In this document: positions 54,806-63,148 of the stretch, piece by piece
Layout of the letters: each line of letters opens with the position of its first letter
Numbering within the stretch: position 1 is the stretch's first letter
Assembly (NCBI RefSeq): GCF_051860505.1
Contig: NZ_JBHYDX010000005.1
Location: 1 to 64,000 of the forward strand
Length of the DNA: 64,000 nucleotides
Direction of reading: 5' to 3'
Origin: Pannonibacter sp051860505
Lineage (GTDB): Bacteria > Pseudomonadota > Alphaproteobacteria > Rhizobiales > Stappiaceae
Notes under the pieces: model-generated
Seen by the model: only the letters and a program-made list of their open reading frames with translations
What the model was told of the DNA's origin: nothing
Database searches by the model: none
Made by a program: the position numbers and the translations under genes

Positions 54806-55204
54806 TCACCCGACAAGTCCAATGACGACCCCCTGGATCACCAGGACACCGAGCCAGTGCCCGCCGTCGATCATGGTGAGAAGCGGGCTGAGCTTCTGGT
54901 GACGCTGCGACACAACCAGCGATGTGAGGAAGAAGCCGGTCCAGATCATGCCGGCTGAAATCAGGCCGCTGTTCACGCTGAGACCACCGGCGTGATAGAT
55001 GACGCCAGCGAAGATAAAAGCCATCAACAGGTCGGCCACAAAGGTCACCAGCATGGTGATCGCGGTTGGGCGCGCCTGATCGGCGGAAAGCCTGGCGGCG
55101 CGCTGCCACACCGATCCAAGCAGGCCATACCACAGTACGCCGAATGCAAAGCTGGCCACAGCAGCAGCGGCAACGCCGAGCAGGTTGATGCCGTCAAACA
55201 TCAT
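54806..55204 (-). CDS. DUF1761 family membrane protein
   Basis: 132 residues, four hydrophobic segments (about 10-30, 50-68, 80-98, 110-130). FGVLWYGLLGSVW near the N-terminus and the WTGFFLTSLVVSQ segment match DUF1761. Function unknown. GGGGGAGGAAC precedes the ATG. It lies 27 bases downstream of the YggS gene on the same strand. Confidence 0.88.
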   Translation of the reverse strand: MMFDGINLLGVAAAAVASFAFGVLWYGLLGSVWQRAARLSADQARPTAITMLVTFVADLLMAFIFAGVIYHAGGLSVNSGLISAGMIWTGFFLTSLVVSQRHQKLSPLLTMIDGGHWLGVLVIQGVVIGLVG

Positions 55205-55231
55205 GATGGAGTTCCTCCCCCTTGAGACTGT

Positions 55232-55900
55232 TCAACCGCGCCCGCCGAAGATTGCCGAACCAACCCGGACATGGGTCGCCCCGAAGGAAACGGCCGTTTC
55301 ATAGTCGGACGACATGCCCATGGACAGTTGCGACAGGCCATTGCGGGCAGCAATCTTCTCAAGCAGGGCGAAATGCGGCCCTGGCGCCTCTTCGACCGGC
55401 GGAATGCACATGAGGCCGACGACGGAGAGGCCGATATCCTCCCGGCACAGGCGAATGAAGGCATCAGCATCTTTAGGCGAGATCCCGGCCTTTTGTGGCT
55501 CCTCACCCGTGTTGACCTGGATGAAGCAGGGAAGTTCCCGGCCCTGCGCCAGCATCTCGGCCTTCAGTGCCCGGGCGATCTTCTCACGATCAATGGTGTG
55601 AATGACATCGAAAGTCGCAACAGCCTCCTTTGCCTTGTTCGACTGCAGCGGCCCGATGAGATGCAACTGAATTCCAGTGAAATCGCTCCGCAACGCAGGC
55701 CATTTGCCCATGGCCTCCTGAACACGGTTTTCACCGAACACGCGCTGCCCGGCCTCCAGCACCGGACGGATCTCTTCCGCTTCGAAGGTCTTGGAGACGG
55801 CGACCAAGGTCACGGAGCCGGCACTGCGGTTGTATTCCGCCTCCGCCGCACGAATGTCGGACTGGACGGTGGCAAGTCGGTCGGTGGCGGTGGCGGCCAT
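55232..55900 (-). CDS. YggS family PLP-binding protein (PLPBP)
   Basis: 222 residues folding like the N-terminal domain of alanine racemase. The PLP lysine is in LVAVSKTF (about residue 37). GENRVQEA and HLIGPLQSNKAK (about 78-90) and the SMGMSSDYETA phosphate-binding motif are conserved. The family keeps PLP and keto-acid pools balanced and has no known catalytic reaction. The start is set at MAATATDR; the frame is open further upstream without support. It is divergent from leuS. Confidence 0.93.
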   Translation of the reverse strand: MAATATDRLATVQSDIRAAEAEYNRSAGSVTLVAVSKTFEAEEIRPVLEAGQRVFGENRVQEAMGKWPALRSDFTGIQLHLIGPLQSNKAKEAVATFDVIHTIDREKIARALKAEMLAQGRELPCFIQVNTGEEPQKAGISPKDADAFIRLCREDIGLSVVGLMCIPPVEEAPGPHFALLEKIAARNGLSQLSMGMSSDYETAVSFGATHVRVGSAIFGGRG

Positions 55901-56126
55901 AAGAATACTCCGGCAAAAGCGGACCATATTGGTCCCCGACCGCTCTGATACGGCGGCAAGCCGGTACGGTTCAAGTGATAGCATTTCCGGGCCCTCGCCG
56001 CCGCAAGTCAGACGGGCGCGAAAAGCGCCGCAATTTCAGCCAATCATGTTGACCCTTGCGGGAAATTCTGGTGACAGTCCGGCAGGTGTTTGTTTGAAGT
56101 GCGCCCGGTTCGCGGGCGCCAGTGAA

Positions 56127-58751
56127 ATGGCGAAATTGATGGTTACGGAACGGGAACGCTACAACGCGCGCGACGTCGAAGCGCGCTGGCAGAAGGTCTG
56201 GGACGACAAGGACGTCTTCAAGACGTCCAACGAGGATCCGCGCGAGAAATACTACGTGCTGGAGATGTTCCCCTACCCGTCCGGCCGCATCCACATGGGC
56301 CATGTGCGCAACTACGCCATGGGCGACGTCGTCGCCCGCTACAAGCGCGCGCGCGGCTTCAACGTGCTGCACCCGATGGGCTGGGACGCCTTCGGCATGC
56401 CGGCCGAAAACGCGGCCATGCAGAACAACGTCCATCCGAAGGACTGGACCTACGAGAACATCGCCTTCATGCGCGGCCAGCTCAAGATCATGGGCCTGTC
56501 GCTGGACTGGAGCCGCGAGTTCGCGACCTGCGACGTGGAGTATTACACCCAACAGCAGCGCCTGTTTCTGAAGTTCCTGGAAGCCGGCCTCGTCTACCGC
56601 AAGAAGTCCAAGGTCAACTGGGACCCGGTCGACATGACCGTGCTGGCCAACGAGCAGGTCATTGACGGCCGCGGCTGGCGCTCCGGCGCGCTTGTCGAGC
56701 AGCGCGAGCTGACCCAGTGGTTCTTCAAGATCACCGATTATTCCGAGGATCTGCTGGAGGCGATCGACACGCTCGACCGCTGGCCGGAAAAGGTCCGCCT
56801 GATGCAGAAGAACTGGATCGGCAAGTCGGAAGGCCTGCGCGTCCGCTTCGAGTTCACCGCTCCGGCCCCGACGGGCGACAAGACCCTCGAGATCTTCACC
56901 ACCCGTCCGGACACGCTGTTCGGGGCCTCGTTCATGGGCCTGTCGCCGGATCACCCGATTTCGGTGAAGCTTGCCGAGAGCAATCCGGATCTGGCTGCCT
57001 TCATCGAGGACTGCCGCCGCATCGGCACCTCGGCCGAAGCCATCGAGACGGCCGAGAAGAAGGGCATGGACACCGGCCTGCGCGTGAAGCATCCGCTGGA
57101 TGCCTCCATCGAGCTGCCGGTCTATGTCGCCAATTTCATCCTCATGGATTACGGCACCGGCGCGATCTTCGCCTGCCCGGCGCATGACCAGCGCGACCTT
57201 GATTTTGCCCGCAAGTACGGCCTGCCGGTGCGCCCCGTGGTGCTGCCGAAGGACGCCGATGCGGCCAGCTTCACCGTCGCCGACGTGGCCTATACGGATG
57301 ACGGCACCATCTTCAACTCTGCCTTCCTCGACGGCCTCAGCATCGCTGAAGCCAAGGACACGGTAGCGAAGAAGCTGGAAGCCATCGAGATCGATGGTGC
57401 GCCTCAAGCCGCCCGTCAGGTGAATTACCGCCTGCGTGACTGGGGCATTTCGCGCCAGCGCTACTGGGGCTGCCCGATCCCGGTCATCCATTGCGATGAC
57501 TGCGGCGTGGTGCCGGAGAACGATGCGAACCTGCCGGTCAAGCTGCCGGACGACATCAACTTCGACAAGCCGGGCAACCCGCTGGACCGCCACCCCACCT
57601 GGCGCGACTGCAGCTGCCCGAAATGCGGCAAGCCGGCCCGGCGCGAAACCGACACCATGGACACCTTCGTGGACAGTTCCTGGTATTTCGCCCGCTTCAC
57701 CGCCCCGCAGTGCGATCAGCCGACCGATCCGGCTGCGGCAAACGGCTGGCTGCCGGTGGACCAGTATATCGGCGGCATCGAGCACGCCATCCTGCACCTG
57801 CTCTACTCGCGCTTCTTCACCCGCGCGATGCAGAAGGTCGGCGCGCTGGATCTGAAGGAGCCGTTCAAGGGCCTCTTCACGCAAGGCATGGTGACGCACG
57901 AGACCTACAAGAGCGCAGAGGGCAAGTGGCTGAGCCCGGCTGAAATCAGCTTTGTTGAAGGCGCCGAGCGCAGTGCCGTGGAAATTGCCACCGGCGCCCC
58001 GGTCACCATCGGCTCCATCGAGAAGATGTCAAAGTCGAAGAAAAACACGGTGGACCCGACCGACATCATCGAGACCTACGGCGCCGATACGGCTCGCTGG
58101 TTCATGCTGTCGGATTCGCCCCCCGAGCGTGACGTGATCTGGACCGAGGAAGGCGTTCAGGGCTCCTGGCGCTTCGTGCAGCGCGTCTGGCGTCTGGTCG
58201 GCGAAGTCGCTGCCACGCCGAAGCGCGGCCCCCAGGCCCCGCAGATGGGCGAAGCCGCGCTGGAGCTGCGCCGTGCCACCCACAAGACGCTGGCTGCCGT
58301 GTCACGCGACATCGAAGGCCTCGGCTTCAACCGTGCCGTTGCCCGCATCTACGAACTGGTGAACCAGATCGGCAAGACCGTCCACAACGGCCTGGGTGAT
58401 GCCGACACCGCCTGGGCGGCACGCGAGGCTTGTGAGTACCTTGTCATGATGATGGCACCCATGATGCCGCATCTTGCCGAGGAGTGCTGGACCGAACTGG
58501 GCCATGACGGTCTGGTTGCCGAGGCCAGCTGGCCCGCTCTGGACGAAAGCCTGCTGGTCGAGGACAGCATTGTCCTGCCGGTTCAGGTGAACGGCAAGAA
58601 GAAGGGTGAGATCACTGTTGCGCGGGATGCCTCGACGGCGGACGTCGAAGCAGCCACAGTGGCACAGGAGTTCGTCCAGCGGGCGCTGGAAGGCCGTGCT
58701 CCGCGCAAGATCATCGTCGTGCCGCAGAGGATCGTGAATGTCGTTGGCTGA
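56127..58751 (+). CDS. leuS: Leucyl-tRNA synthetase
   Basis: 874 residues, class Ia. The HIGH-type motif is FPYPSGRIHMGH (about 45-56), the editing (CP1) domain lies at about 220-420, and the KMSKS motif is IEKMSKSKKN (about 631-640). The start is taken at MAKLMVTER (56127), although a second Met 12 bases later is possible. The stop overlaps the lptE start by 14 bases, indicating coupled translation of leuS-lptE-holA. Confidence 0.98.
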   Translation: MAKLMVTERERYNARDVEARWQKVWDDKDVFKTSNEDPREKYYVLEMFPYPSGRIHMGHVRNYAMGDVVARYKRARGFNVLHPMGWDAFGMPAENAAMQNNVHPKDWTYENIAFMRGQLKIMGLSLDWSREFATCDVEYYTQQQRLFLKFLEAGLVYRKKSKVNWDPVDMTVLANEQVIDGRGWRSGALVEQRELTQWFFKITDYSEDLLEAIDTLDRWPEKVRLMQKNWIGKSEGLRVRFEFTAPAPTGDKTLEIFTTRPDTLFGASFMGLSPDHPISVKLAESNPDLAAFIEDCRRIGTSAEAIETAEKKGMDTGLRVKHPLDASIELPVYVANFILMDYGTGAIFACPAHDQRDLDFARKYGLPVRPVVLPKDADAASFTVADVAYTDDGTIFNSAFLDGLSIAEAKDTVAKKLEAIEIDGAPQAARQVNYRLRDWGISRQRYWGCPIPVIHCDDCGVVPENDANLPVKLPDDINFDKPGNPLDRHPTWRDCSCPKCGKPARRETDTMDTFVDSSWYFARFTAPQCDQPTDPAAANGWLPVDQYIGGIEHAILHLLYSRFFTRAMQKVGALDLKEPFKGLFTQGMVTHETYKSAEGKWLSPAEISFVEGAERSAVEIATGAPVTIGSIEKMSKSKKNTVDPTDIIETYGADTARWFMLSDSPPERDVIWTEEGVQGSWRFVQRVWRLVGEVAATPKRGPQAPQMGEAALELRRATHKTLAAVSRDIEGLGFNRAVARIYELVNQIGKTVHNGLGDADTAWAAREACEYLVMMMAPMMPHLAEECWTELGHDGLVAEASWPALDESLLVEDSIVLPVQVNGKKKGEITVARDASTADVEAATVAQEFVQRALEGRAPRKIIVVPQRIVNVVG

Positions 58752-59313
58752 CGCTTGGGCGCGCGGGCGCCGCACCTCTTTCGGGATTGCCCTGGTTCTG
58801 GCCAGCAGCGTGCTGCTGGCCGGCTGTCAGGTCCGGCCGCTCTATGGCCAGCTGCCGACCCCGGCGGGAATGGCAGGAGAAACGGTGCAGGGGGAACTGG
58901 CGGCAATCGAGATCGAGAAGATCGATACCGTCAACGAAATGCGCCTCTCCGACGCGCGCCGTGTCCTCTATAACGAGCTGACATTCGGCTTTGAACGGGG
59001 TGGCTATGCACCGGCGAAGAAGTATCGCCTGCGCATGGTGATGAACATCGGCGTGTCCGAGGTCGGTGTCGAACGTCTGGCAGACGTTCCCTCGGCCTAC
59101 TCGACCACCATGAATGTGTCTTTTGTCCTCTCGGATGCCGCTGACAACCGCACCCTGATGACGGGCAAGTCCTTCGCAACCGCCTCCTATGACTTCTCCA
59201 GCCAGCGCTTCGCCAATCTGCGCGCCCGCCGGGATGCGGAGGAGCGGGCGGCGAAGATCGTTGCCGAGGACGTCCAGGCGCGCATCGCCGGTTACTTTGC
59301 CACTCGCAAGTGA
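58738..59313 (+). CDS. lptE: LPS assembly lipoprotein LptE
   Basis: 191 residues. The signal peptide ends at the lipobox LLAGC (Cys about 30), followed by QVRPLYG, the start of the LptE fold. Plugs the LptD barrel in the outer membrane. It overlaps leuS by 14 bases and precedes holA by 9 bases, the usual proteobacterial arrangement. With LptM at 3.3 kb, two LptD partners are present in the window. Confidence 0.92.
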   Translation: MSLADAWARGRRTSFGIALVLASSVLLAGCQVRPLYGQLPTPAGMAGETVQGELAAIEIEKIDTVNEMRLSDARRVLYNELTFGFERGGYAPAKKYRLRMVMNIGVSEVGVERLADVPSAYSTTMNVSFVLSDAADNRTLMTGKSFATASYDFSSQRFANLRARRDAEERAAKIVAEDVQARIAGYFATRK

Positions 59314-59322
59314 GGTGATCCC

Positions 59323-60366
59323 GTGGTCGCGCTGAAAGCCGGCGACATTGATCGTTTTGTCGCCAAGCCGCCGGCGAATGTCCACGCGATCCTGGTCTAC
59401 GGGCCCGATACGGGGCTTGTGTCCGAACGGGCACAGGCCCTTGTTGCCGCTTACAGCGCCGGCAACGACGACCCCTTCAGCCAGGCAAAGCTGGATGCCG
59501 GCGATCTCGTTTCAGATCCGAATCGGCTGATCGACGAAGCCCTCACCATTCCCCTGTTCGGCGGCCGTCGCACCATATGGGTCAAGGATGGTGGCGGTCG
59601 CAACCTGCTGCCCGCCGTCACCCCTGTGGTCAACCTGCTCGACTGCCCCGCCGTTGTGGTGATCGAGGCCGGTGATCTGAAAAAGGGCACCGGCCTGCGC
59701 AAGCTGTTCGAAAGCGACAAGCGCGCTGTTGCCGTGCCCTGCTATGCGGACACAGCCAGGGACCTGGAAACGCTCATCGACGAGGAAACACGGGCTGCCG
59801 GCCTCACCATCACCCGGGAAGCCCGCGCGAGCCTGCACGGGCTCCTGGGCGCAGACCGGATGGCCAGCCGCGGCGAGCTGCGCAAGCTCTGCCTCTATGC
59901 CCATGGCAAGGGCCGCATCGACACCGACGATATCGAGGCGATCATCGGCGACGCGTCCGCCTTCGAACTCTCCGAGTTGATCGACGCGGCAGCCGGTGGC
60001 GACCTGCCCGCCCTTGATCACGGGCTTGAGCGGCTAGAGGCGGCCGGCAGCAATGCGTCAGTCATCGCCGGCCAGACATTGGCGCATTTCCAGTGGCTGC
60101 ACCGGCTGCGGGCAGATGTGGACGGCGGCACCCCGGCCTCTCAGGTGATCGAGATGGTGAAGCCACCGGTGTTCTTCAAGCGCAAGGCGACTCTGACGCG
60201 GCAACTCTCGATCTGGAATTCCCCCGACTTGGAAAAGGCGATGGACCGGCTGAGCGACGCGATGAAGATTGCCCGCCTCAATGATCGGATCGGGATGCCC
60301 GTCCTGTCCGAAGCCCTGCTGACCTTGGCTCGCGTCGCCACCGCCCGCAGCAGATCCCGCCGATAA
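59323..60366 (+). CDS. holA: DNA polymerase III subunit delta
   Basis: The clamp-loader delta subunit, 347 residues, of normal length. The N-terminal nucleotide-binding-like fold retains VYGPDTGLVSERA (about 22-34) without a working P-loop, as expected. The C-terminal collar domain follows. Translation starts at GTG with GAGGTGATCCC upstream. The gene is convergent with parB across a REP element. Confidence 0.94.
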   Translation: MVALKAGDIDRFVAKPPANVHAILVYGPDTGLVSERAQALVAAYSAGNDDPFSQAKLDAGDLVSDPNRLIDEALTIPLFGGRRTIWVKDGGGRNLLPAVTPVVNLLDCPAVVVIEAGDLKKGTGLRKLFESDKRAVAVPCYADTARDLETLIDEETRAAGLTITREARASLHGLLGADRMASRGELRKLCLYAHGKGRIDTDDIEAIIGDASAFELSELIDAAAGGDLPALDHGLERLEAAGSNASVIAGQTLAHFQWLHRLRADVDGGTPASQVIEMVKPPVFFKRKATLTRQLSIWNSPDLEKAMDRLSDAMKIARLNDRIGMPVLSEALLTLARVATARSRSRR

Positions 60367-60370
60367 AAAG

Positions 60371-60396
60371 AAAACGGCCCGGAAATTCCGGACCGC
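60371..60396 (-). terminator. Terminator hairpin, left copy, flanking a REP element
   Basis: A hairpin centred at 60375-60395 (CGGCCCGGA and TCCGGACCG) with an A-rich left side that on the minus strand reads as a T tract, so it can terminate parB transcription. A nearly identical copy occurs exactly 200 bases to the right. Confidence 0.75.
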
Positions 60397-60412
60397 CAAC
60401 AGTCTCTCCATC

Positions 60413-60541
60413 GTCATCCAGGACGAGAGCGAAGCGAAGATCCGGGACCGGAGAGCCAAGAGCCTTAGAAATTCAGCTCCTTGAAATAGCCAGACCTCAG
60501 CTCTCCGATCCCGGCTCGAGCTGACGCTCGTCCGGGATGAC
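60413..60541. repeat. REP-like inverted repeat, type I
   Basis: Left arm 60413-60460 starts GTCATCC and contains GAGCGAAGCGAAG; right arm 60497-60541 ends CGTCCGGGATGAC. The arms pair with several mismatches across a 36-base spacer. The sequence is clearly related to the element at 52420-52547. It lies between the convergent holA and parB genes. Confidence 0.85.
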
Positions 60542-60571
60542 GCCTAAGATGTGATGGCTCATCCAATACAA

Positions 60572-60597
60572 AAGCGGCCCGGACATTCCGGACCGCT
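60572..60597. terminator. Terminator hairpin, right copy, flanking a REP element
   Basis: A hairpin whose 21-base core at 60575-60595 matches the left copy at 60375 except for one loop base. The stem extends further here (AAGCGG with CCGCTT). The T tract on the plus strand is short. Confidence 0.75.
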
Positions 60598-60623
60598 TCC
60601 GATTCGAAAGTCCTAACGAGACC

Positions 60624-61550
60624 TTAACGGGTTTCGATGCCGAGCTTGCGGCACAGCTCGTCCAACTGCTCGAGCGAGGCATACTTGATTTTCATCTCGC
60701 CGGCTTCCTTGCCGGCCTTGTGGCCGATGGCGACCTTCAGCCCGAGGCTGTCGGTCAGGCGCTTTTCAAGGGCGCGGGTATCGGCATCTTTCTCGACCTT
60801 CGCCGCCGTGTCCTTGCTGCCGGACAGCTTCGACAGGATCTCGGGATCCTGCGCCAGTTTTTCGGCTTCGCGGACAGACAGCCCCTTCTCGACGATCAAC
60901 TCGGCCAGGGCCGACGGGTCATCGAGGGTAATGAGAGCCCGGGCGTGGCCGGCGGTAATCAGACCTTCGGACAGGTAGTCTTTCACCGCATTCGGCAGCT
61001 TCAGCAGGCGCATGGTGTTGGCCACATGGCTGCGGCTCTTGCCGATCAGACGTGCCAGATCATTCTGGCTATAGGAAAACTCGGCCGTCAGCTGCTCATA
61101 ACCGAGCGCTTCTTCAATCGGGTTGAGATCCGCGCGCTGGACGTTCTCGATGATCGCCAGCTCAAGCGCTTCCTGGTCGGTGATCTCGCGGATCAGCACC
61201 GGCACCTCATGCAGGCCGGCACGCTGCGCCGCCCGCCACCGTCGCTCGCCGGCAATGATCTCGAAATGGTTCGGCTTGCCGGCCGCCGGACGGACGAGGA
61301 TCGGCTGGATGATCCCCTTCTCCCGGATGGAATCCGTCAGCTCGGTCAGATCTTTTTCGTGGAAGCTCTTGCGCGGGTTGCGCGGGTTCGGCTCCAGGAA
61401 CTCGACCGGTACCTTGCGGGTGTCACGCGGCGGGGTCTTGTCCGCCTGGGCCGCAGCCTGATCCTGCGAAGCCGGAACGATGCCAGCGTCCCCGATAAGG
61501 GCCGCAAGTCCCCGGCCCAACCGTTTGTTGCGTCCGCCGTCTTCAGCCAT
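60624..61550 (-). CDS. parB: Chromosome partitioning protein ParB
   Basis: 308 residues. The CTP-binding N-terminal domain carries GERRWRAAQRAGL (about 122-134), and the helix-turn-helix region is NDLARLIGKSRSHVANTMRLL. The N-terminal NKRLGRGLAALIGD is the ParA-stimulating peptide. Binds parS sites near the origin and spreads along DNA. The start is chosen at MAEDGGRNKRLG; upstream residues are an unsupported extension. Confidence 0.96.
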   Translation of the reverse strand: MAEDGGRNKRLGRGLAALIGDAGIVPASQDQAAAQADKTPPRDTRKVPVEFLEPNPRNPRKSFHEKDLTELTDSIREKGIIQPILVRPAAGKPNHFEIIAGERRWRAAQRAGLHEVPVLIREITDQEALELAIIENVQRADLNPIEEALGYEQLTAEFSYSQNDLARLIGKSRSHVANTMRLLKLPNAVKDYLSEGLITAGHARALITLDDPSALAELIVEKGLSVREAEKLAQDPEILSKLSGSKDTAAKVEKDADTRALEKRLTDSLGLKVAIGHKAGKEAGEMKIKYASLEQLDELCRKLGIETR

Positions 61551-61642
61551 GGTTCTTCTCCGCTTGCGCGCTGGTCGTGTCTTCGGAATGGAAAACGCGG
61601 CGCTGCCGCCGCGTTGAATTTCGTTTCGGCAAGGCCCCGGTC

Positions 61643-62467
61643 TCAGGCTGCGACGCGGCGCAGTTCCCGTTCCCGCTGGATGATTTCGGAAGCAAGCCGC
61701 AGATAGGCCTGGCTGCCCGAGCACTTCAGGTCATAGAGCAGCGCCGGCTTGCCGTAGGACGGCGCTTCCGAGATCCGGACATTGCGCGGGATGATGGTCT
61801 CGTAGACCGCATCGCCCATCGTCTCGCGCACGTCCGCCACCACCTGGCTCGAGAGATTATTGCGGCTGTCGTACATGGTCAGCACGATGCCGTGGATCGT
61901 CAGCTCGTTGTTGAGGGCGTTGCGCACCTGCTCGACCGTCGACAGCAGCTGCGACAGACCTTCCAGCGCGAAGAACTCGCACTGTAGCGGCACCAGGATC
62001 GAGTGCGACGCCGACAGCGCATTGATCGTCAGAAGGTTCAGCGACGGCGGGCAGTCGACCAGCACATAGGAAAAGCCCATCTCGCGAAACAGCCGCGACG
62101 AGGCAAACTCGTCAATGGCCTTGCGCAGGCGATAGGCGCGGTCGGCGCTTGAGGCAATTTCCAGCTCGAGGCCGAGAAGATCCATCGTCGACGGTGCGAC
62201 CCAGAGACGCGGCACCGCCGTTTCCTTCACCGCCTCTTCCATGCTGCAGTCACCGCAGAGCACGTCATAGGTGGACAACGCCCGGTCGCGACGATCAATC
62301 CCGAGACCGGTCGAGGCGTTGCCCTGCGGGTCAAGATCGACGACCAGCACGCGCTCGCCGATTGCGGCAAGCGCAGTACCAAGATTGATAGCCGTGGTCG
62401 TCTTGCCGACGCCACCCTTTTGGTTGGCCAACGCGAGGACGCGCGGGGTTTCAGGAAGCCTGTTCAT
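61643..62467 (-). CDS. parA: Chromosome partitioning ATPase ParA
   Basis: 274 residues, Walker-type ATPase. The deviant P-loop is NQKGGVGKTTTAINLG (about 15-30), followed by DLDPQGNAS and VDCPPSLN. Works with ParB and parS to segregate the origin. The ATG overlaps the rsmG stop by one base, so translation is coupled. parB follows after 92 bases. Confidence 0.97.
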   Translation of the reverse strand: MNRLPETPRVLALANQKGGVGKTTTAINLGTALAAIGERVLVVDLDPQGNASTGLGIDRRDRALSTYDVLCGDCSMEEAVKETAVPRLWVAPSTMDLLGLELEIASSADRAYRLRKAIDEFASSRLFREMGFSYVLVDCPPSLNLLTINALSASHSILVPLQCEFFALEGLSQLLSTVEQVRNALNNELTIHGIVLTMYDSRNNLSSQVVADVRETMGDAVYETIIPRNVRISEAPSYGKPALLYDLKCSGSQAYLRLASEIIQRERELRRVAA

Positions 62468-63135
62468 CAGCGGGAGCCTTCCTCGGCGGATCGGGCCGTC
62501 AGGTTGGAGAGGATCAACATGCGGCTGTCAGGATCAATGAGACTGACCTTTTCTACCAGATCAAAGCCCCAGGCGTGAGACGCTTCGTTAACCTCGCGCT
62601 GAAAATCGCGCCCTTTGTGGAAAACAGCCACAGCCCCCTCATCCATAAAGGCCCGAGAAAAGCCAAGCAGCAGATCCAGCGAAGCCAGTGCCCGCGCCGA
62701 GACCGCATCAACAGGACCATGCGACCATTGTTCCGCCGCCGACTCGATCCGGGCCGGAATGACCGTGCCATTGGATCCGGTCTCCCTCAGCGCCGTGCGC
62801 AGGAACGCTGCCTTGCGCTGGTTACTCTCGACGAAATAGACATGCGCGCCAGGCGTATCCGCAAGCAGGATCGCCGTAACGATCCCGGGGAACCCTGCCC
62901 CACTGCCCAGGTCCACCCATCGTTTCGCCTCCGGCAGCACCAGATGCGGCTGTAGACTATCAGCCACGTGCCGCCGCCAGATCTCCGGGATCGTCGCCGG
63001 CGAAATCAGATTCTGGGCCGGCTGCCAACGCAAAACCAGATCGACATAGGTTTTCAACCGCTGTTCAGTTTCACGTGAAACAGAAGCGAAATCCCGCAGA
63101 ATATGCGGGCCATCCTTGGGCGTTGTCCCAGTCAT
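62467..63135 (-). CDS. rsmG: 16S rRNA (guanine-527-N7) methyltransferase RsmG
   Basis: 222 residues. SAM-binding motif VDLGSGAGFPG (about 69-79) and the FVESNQRKAAFLR segment are conserved. Methylates G527 of 16S rRNA; loss gives low-level streptomycin resistance in other bacteria. The ATG at 63135 follows AAGGACC; an in-frame GTG at 63162 would overlap mnmG. A parS-like site is embedded in the coding region. Confidence 0.96.
   Translation of the reverse strand: MTGTTPKDGPHILRDFASVSRETEQRLKTYVDLVLRWQPAQNLISPATIPEIWRRHVADSLQPHLVLPEAKRWVDLGSGAGFPGIVTAILLADTPGAHVYFVESNQRKAAFLRTALRETGSNGTVIPARIESAAEQWSHGPVDAVSARALASLDLLLGFSRAFMDEGAVAVFHKGRDFQREVNEASHAWGFDLVEKVSLIDPDSRMLILSNLTARSAEEGSR
63067..63082 (-). 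promoter_or_regulatory. parS: parS-like centromere site inside rsmG
   Basis: TGTTTCACGTGAAACT on the minus strand matches 15 of 16 positions of the universal parS consensus TGTTTCACGTGAAACA. It lies in the 5' part of rsmG, a classic location near the origin in many bacteria. ParB and ParA are encoded next to it. Confidence 0.88.
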
Positions 63136-63148
63136 ATGCACAGGTCCT

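Noticed and set aside
55971..57899. Long minus-strand open frame within leuS (about 640 codons)
   Set aside because: Antisense to a well-supported leuS with the typical composition of reverse-strand GC-rich frames and no recognisable domain.
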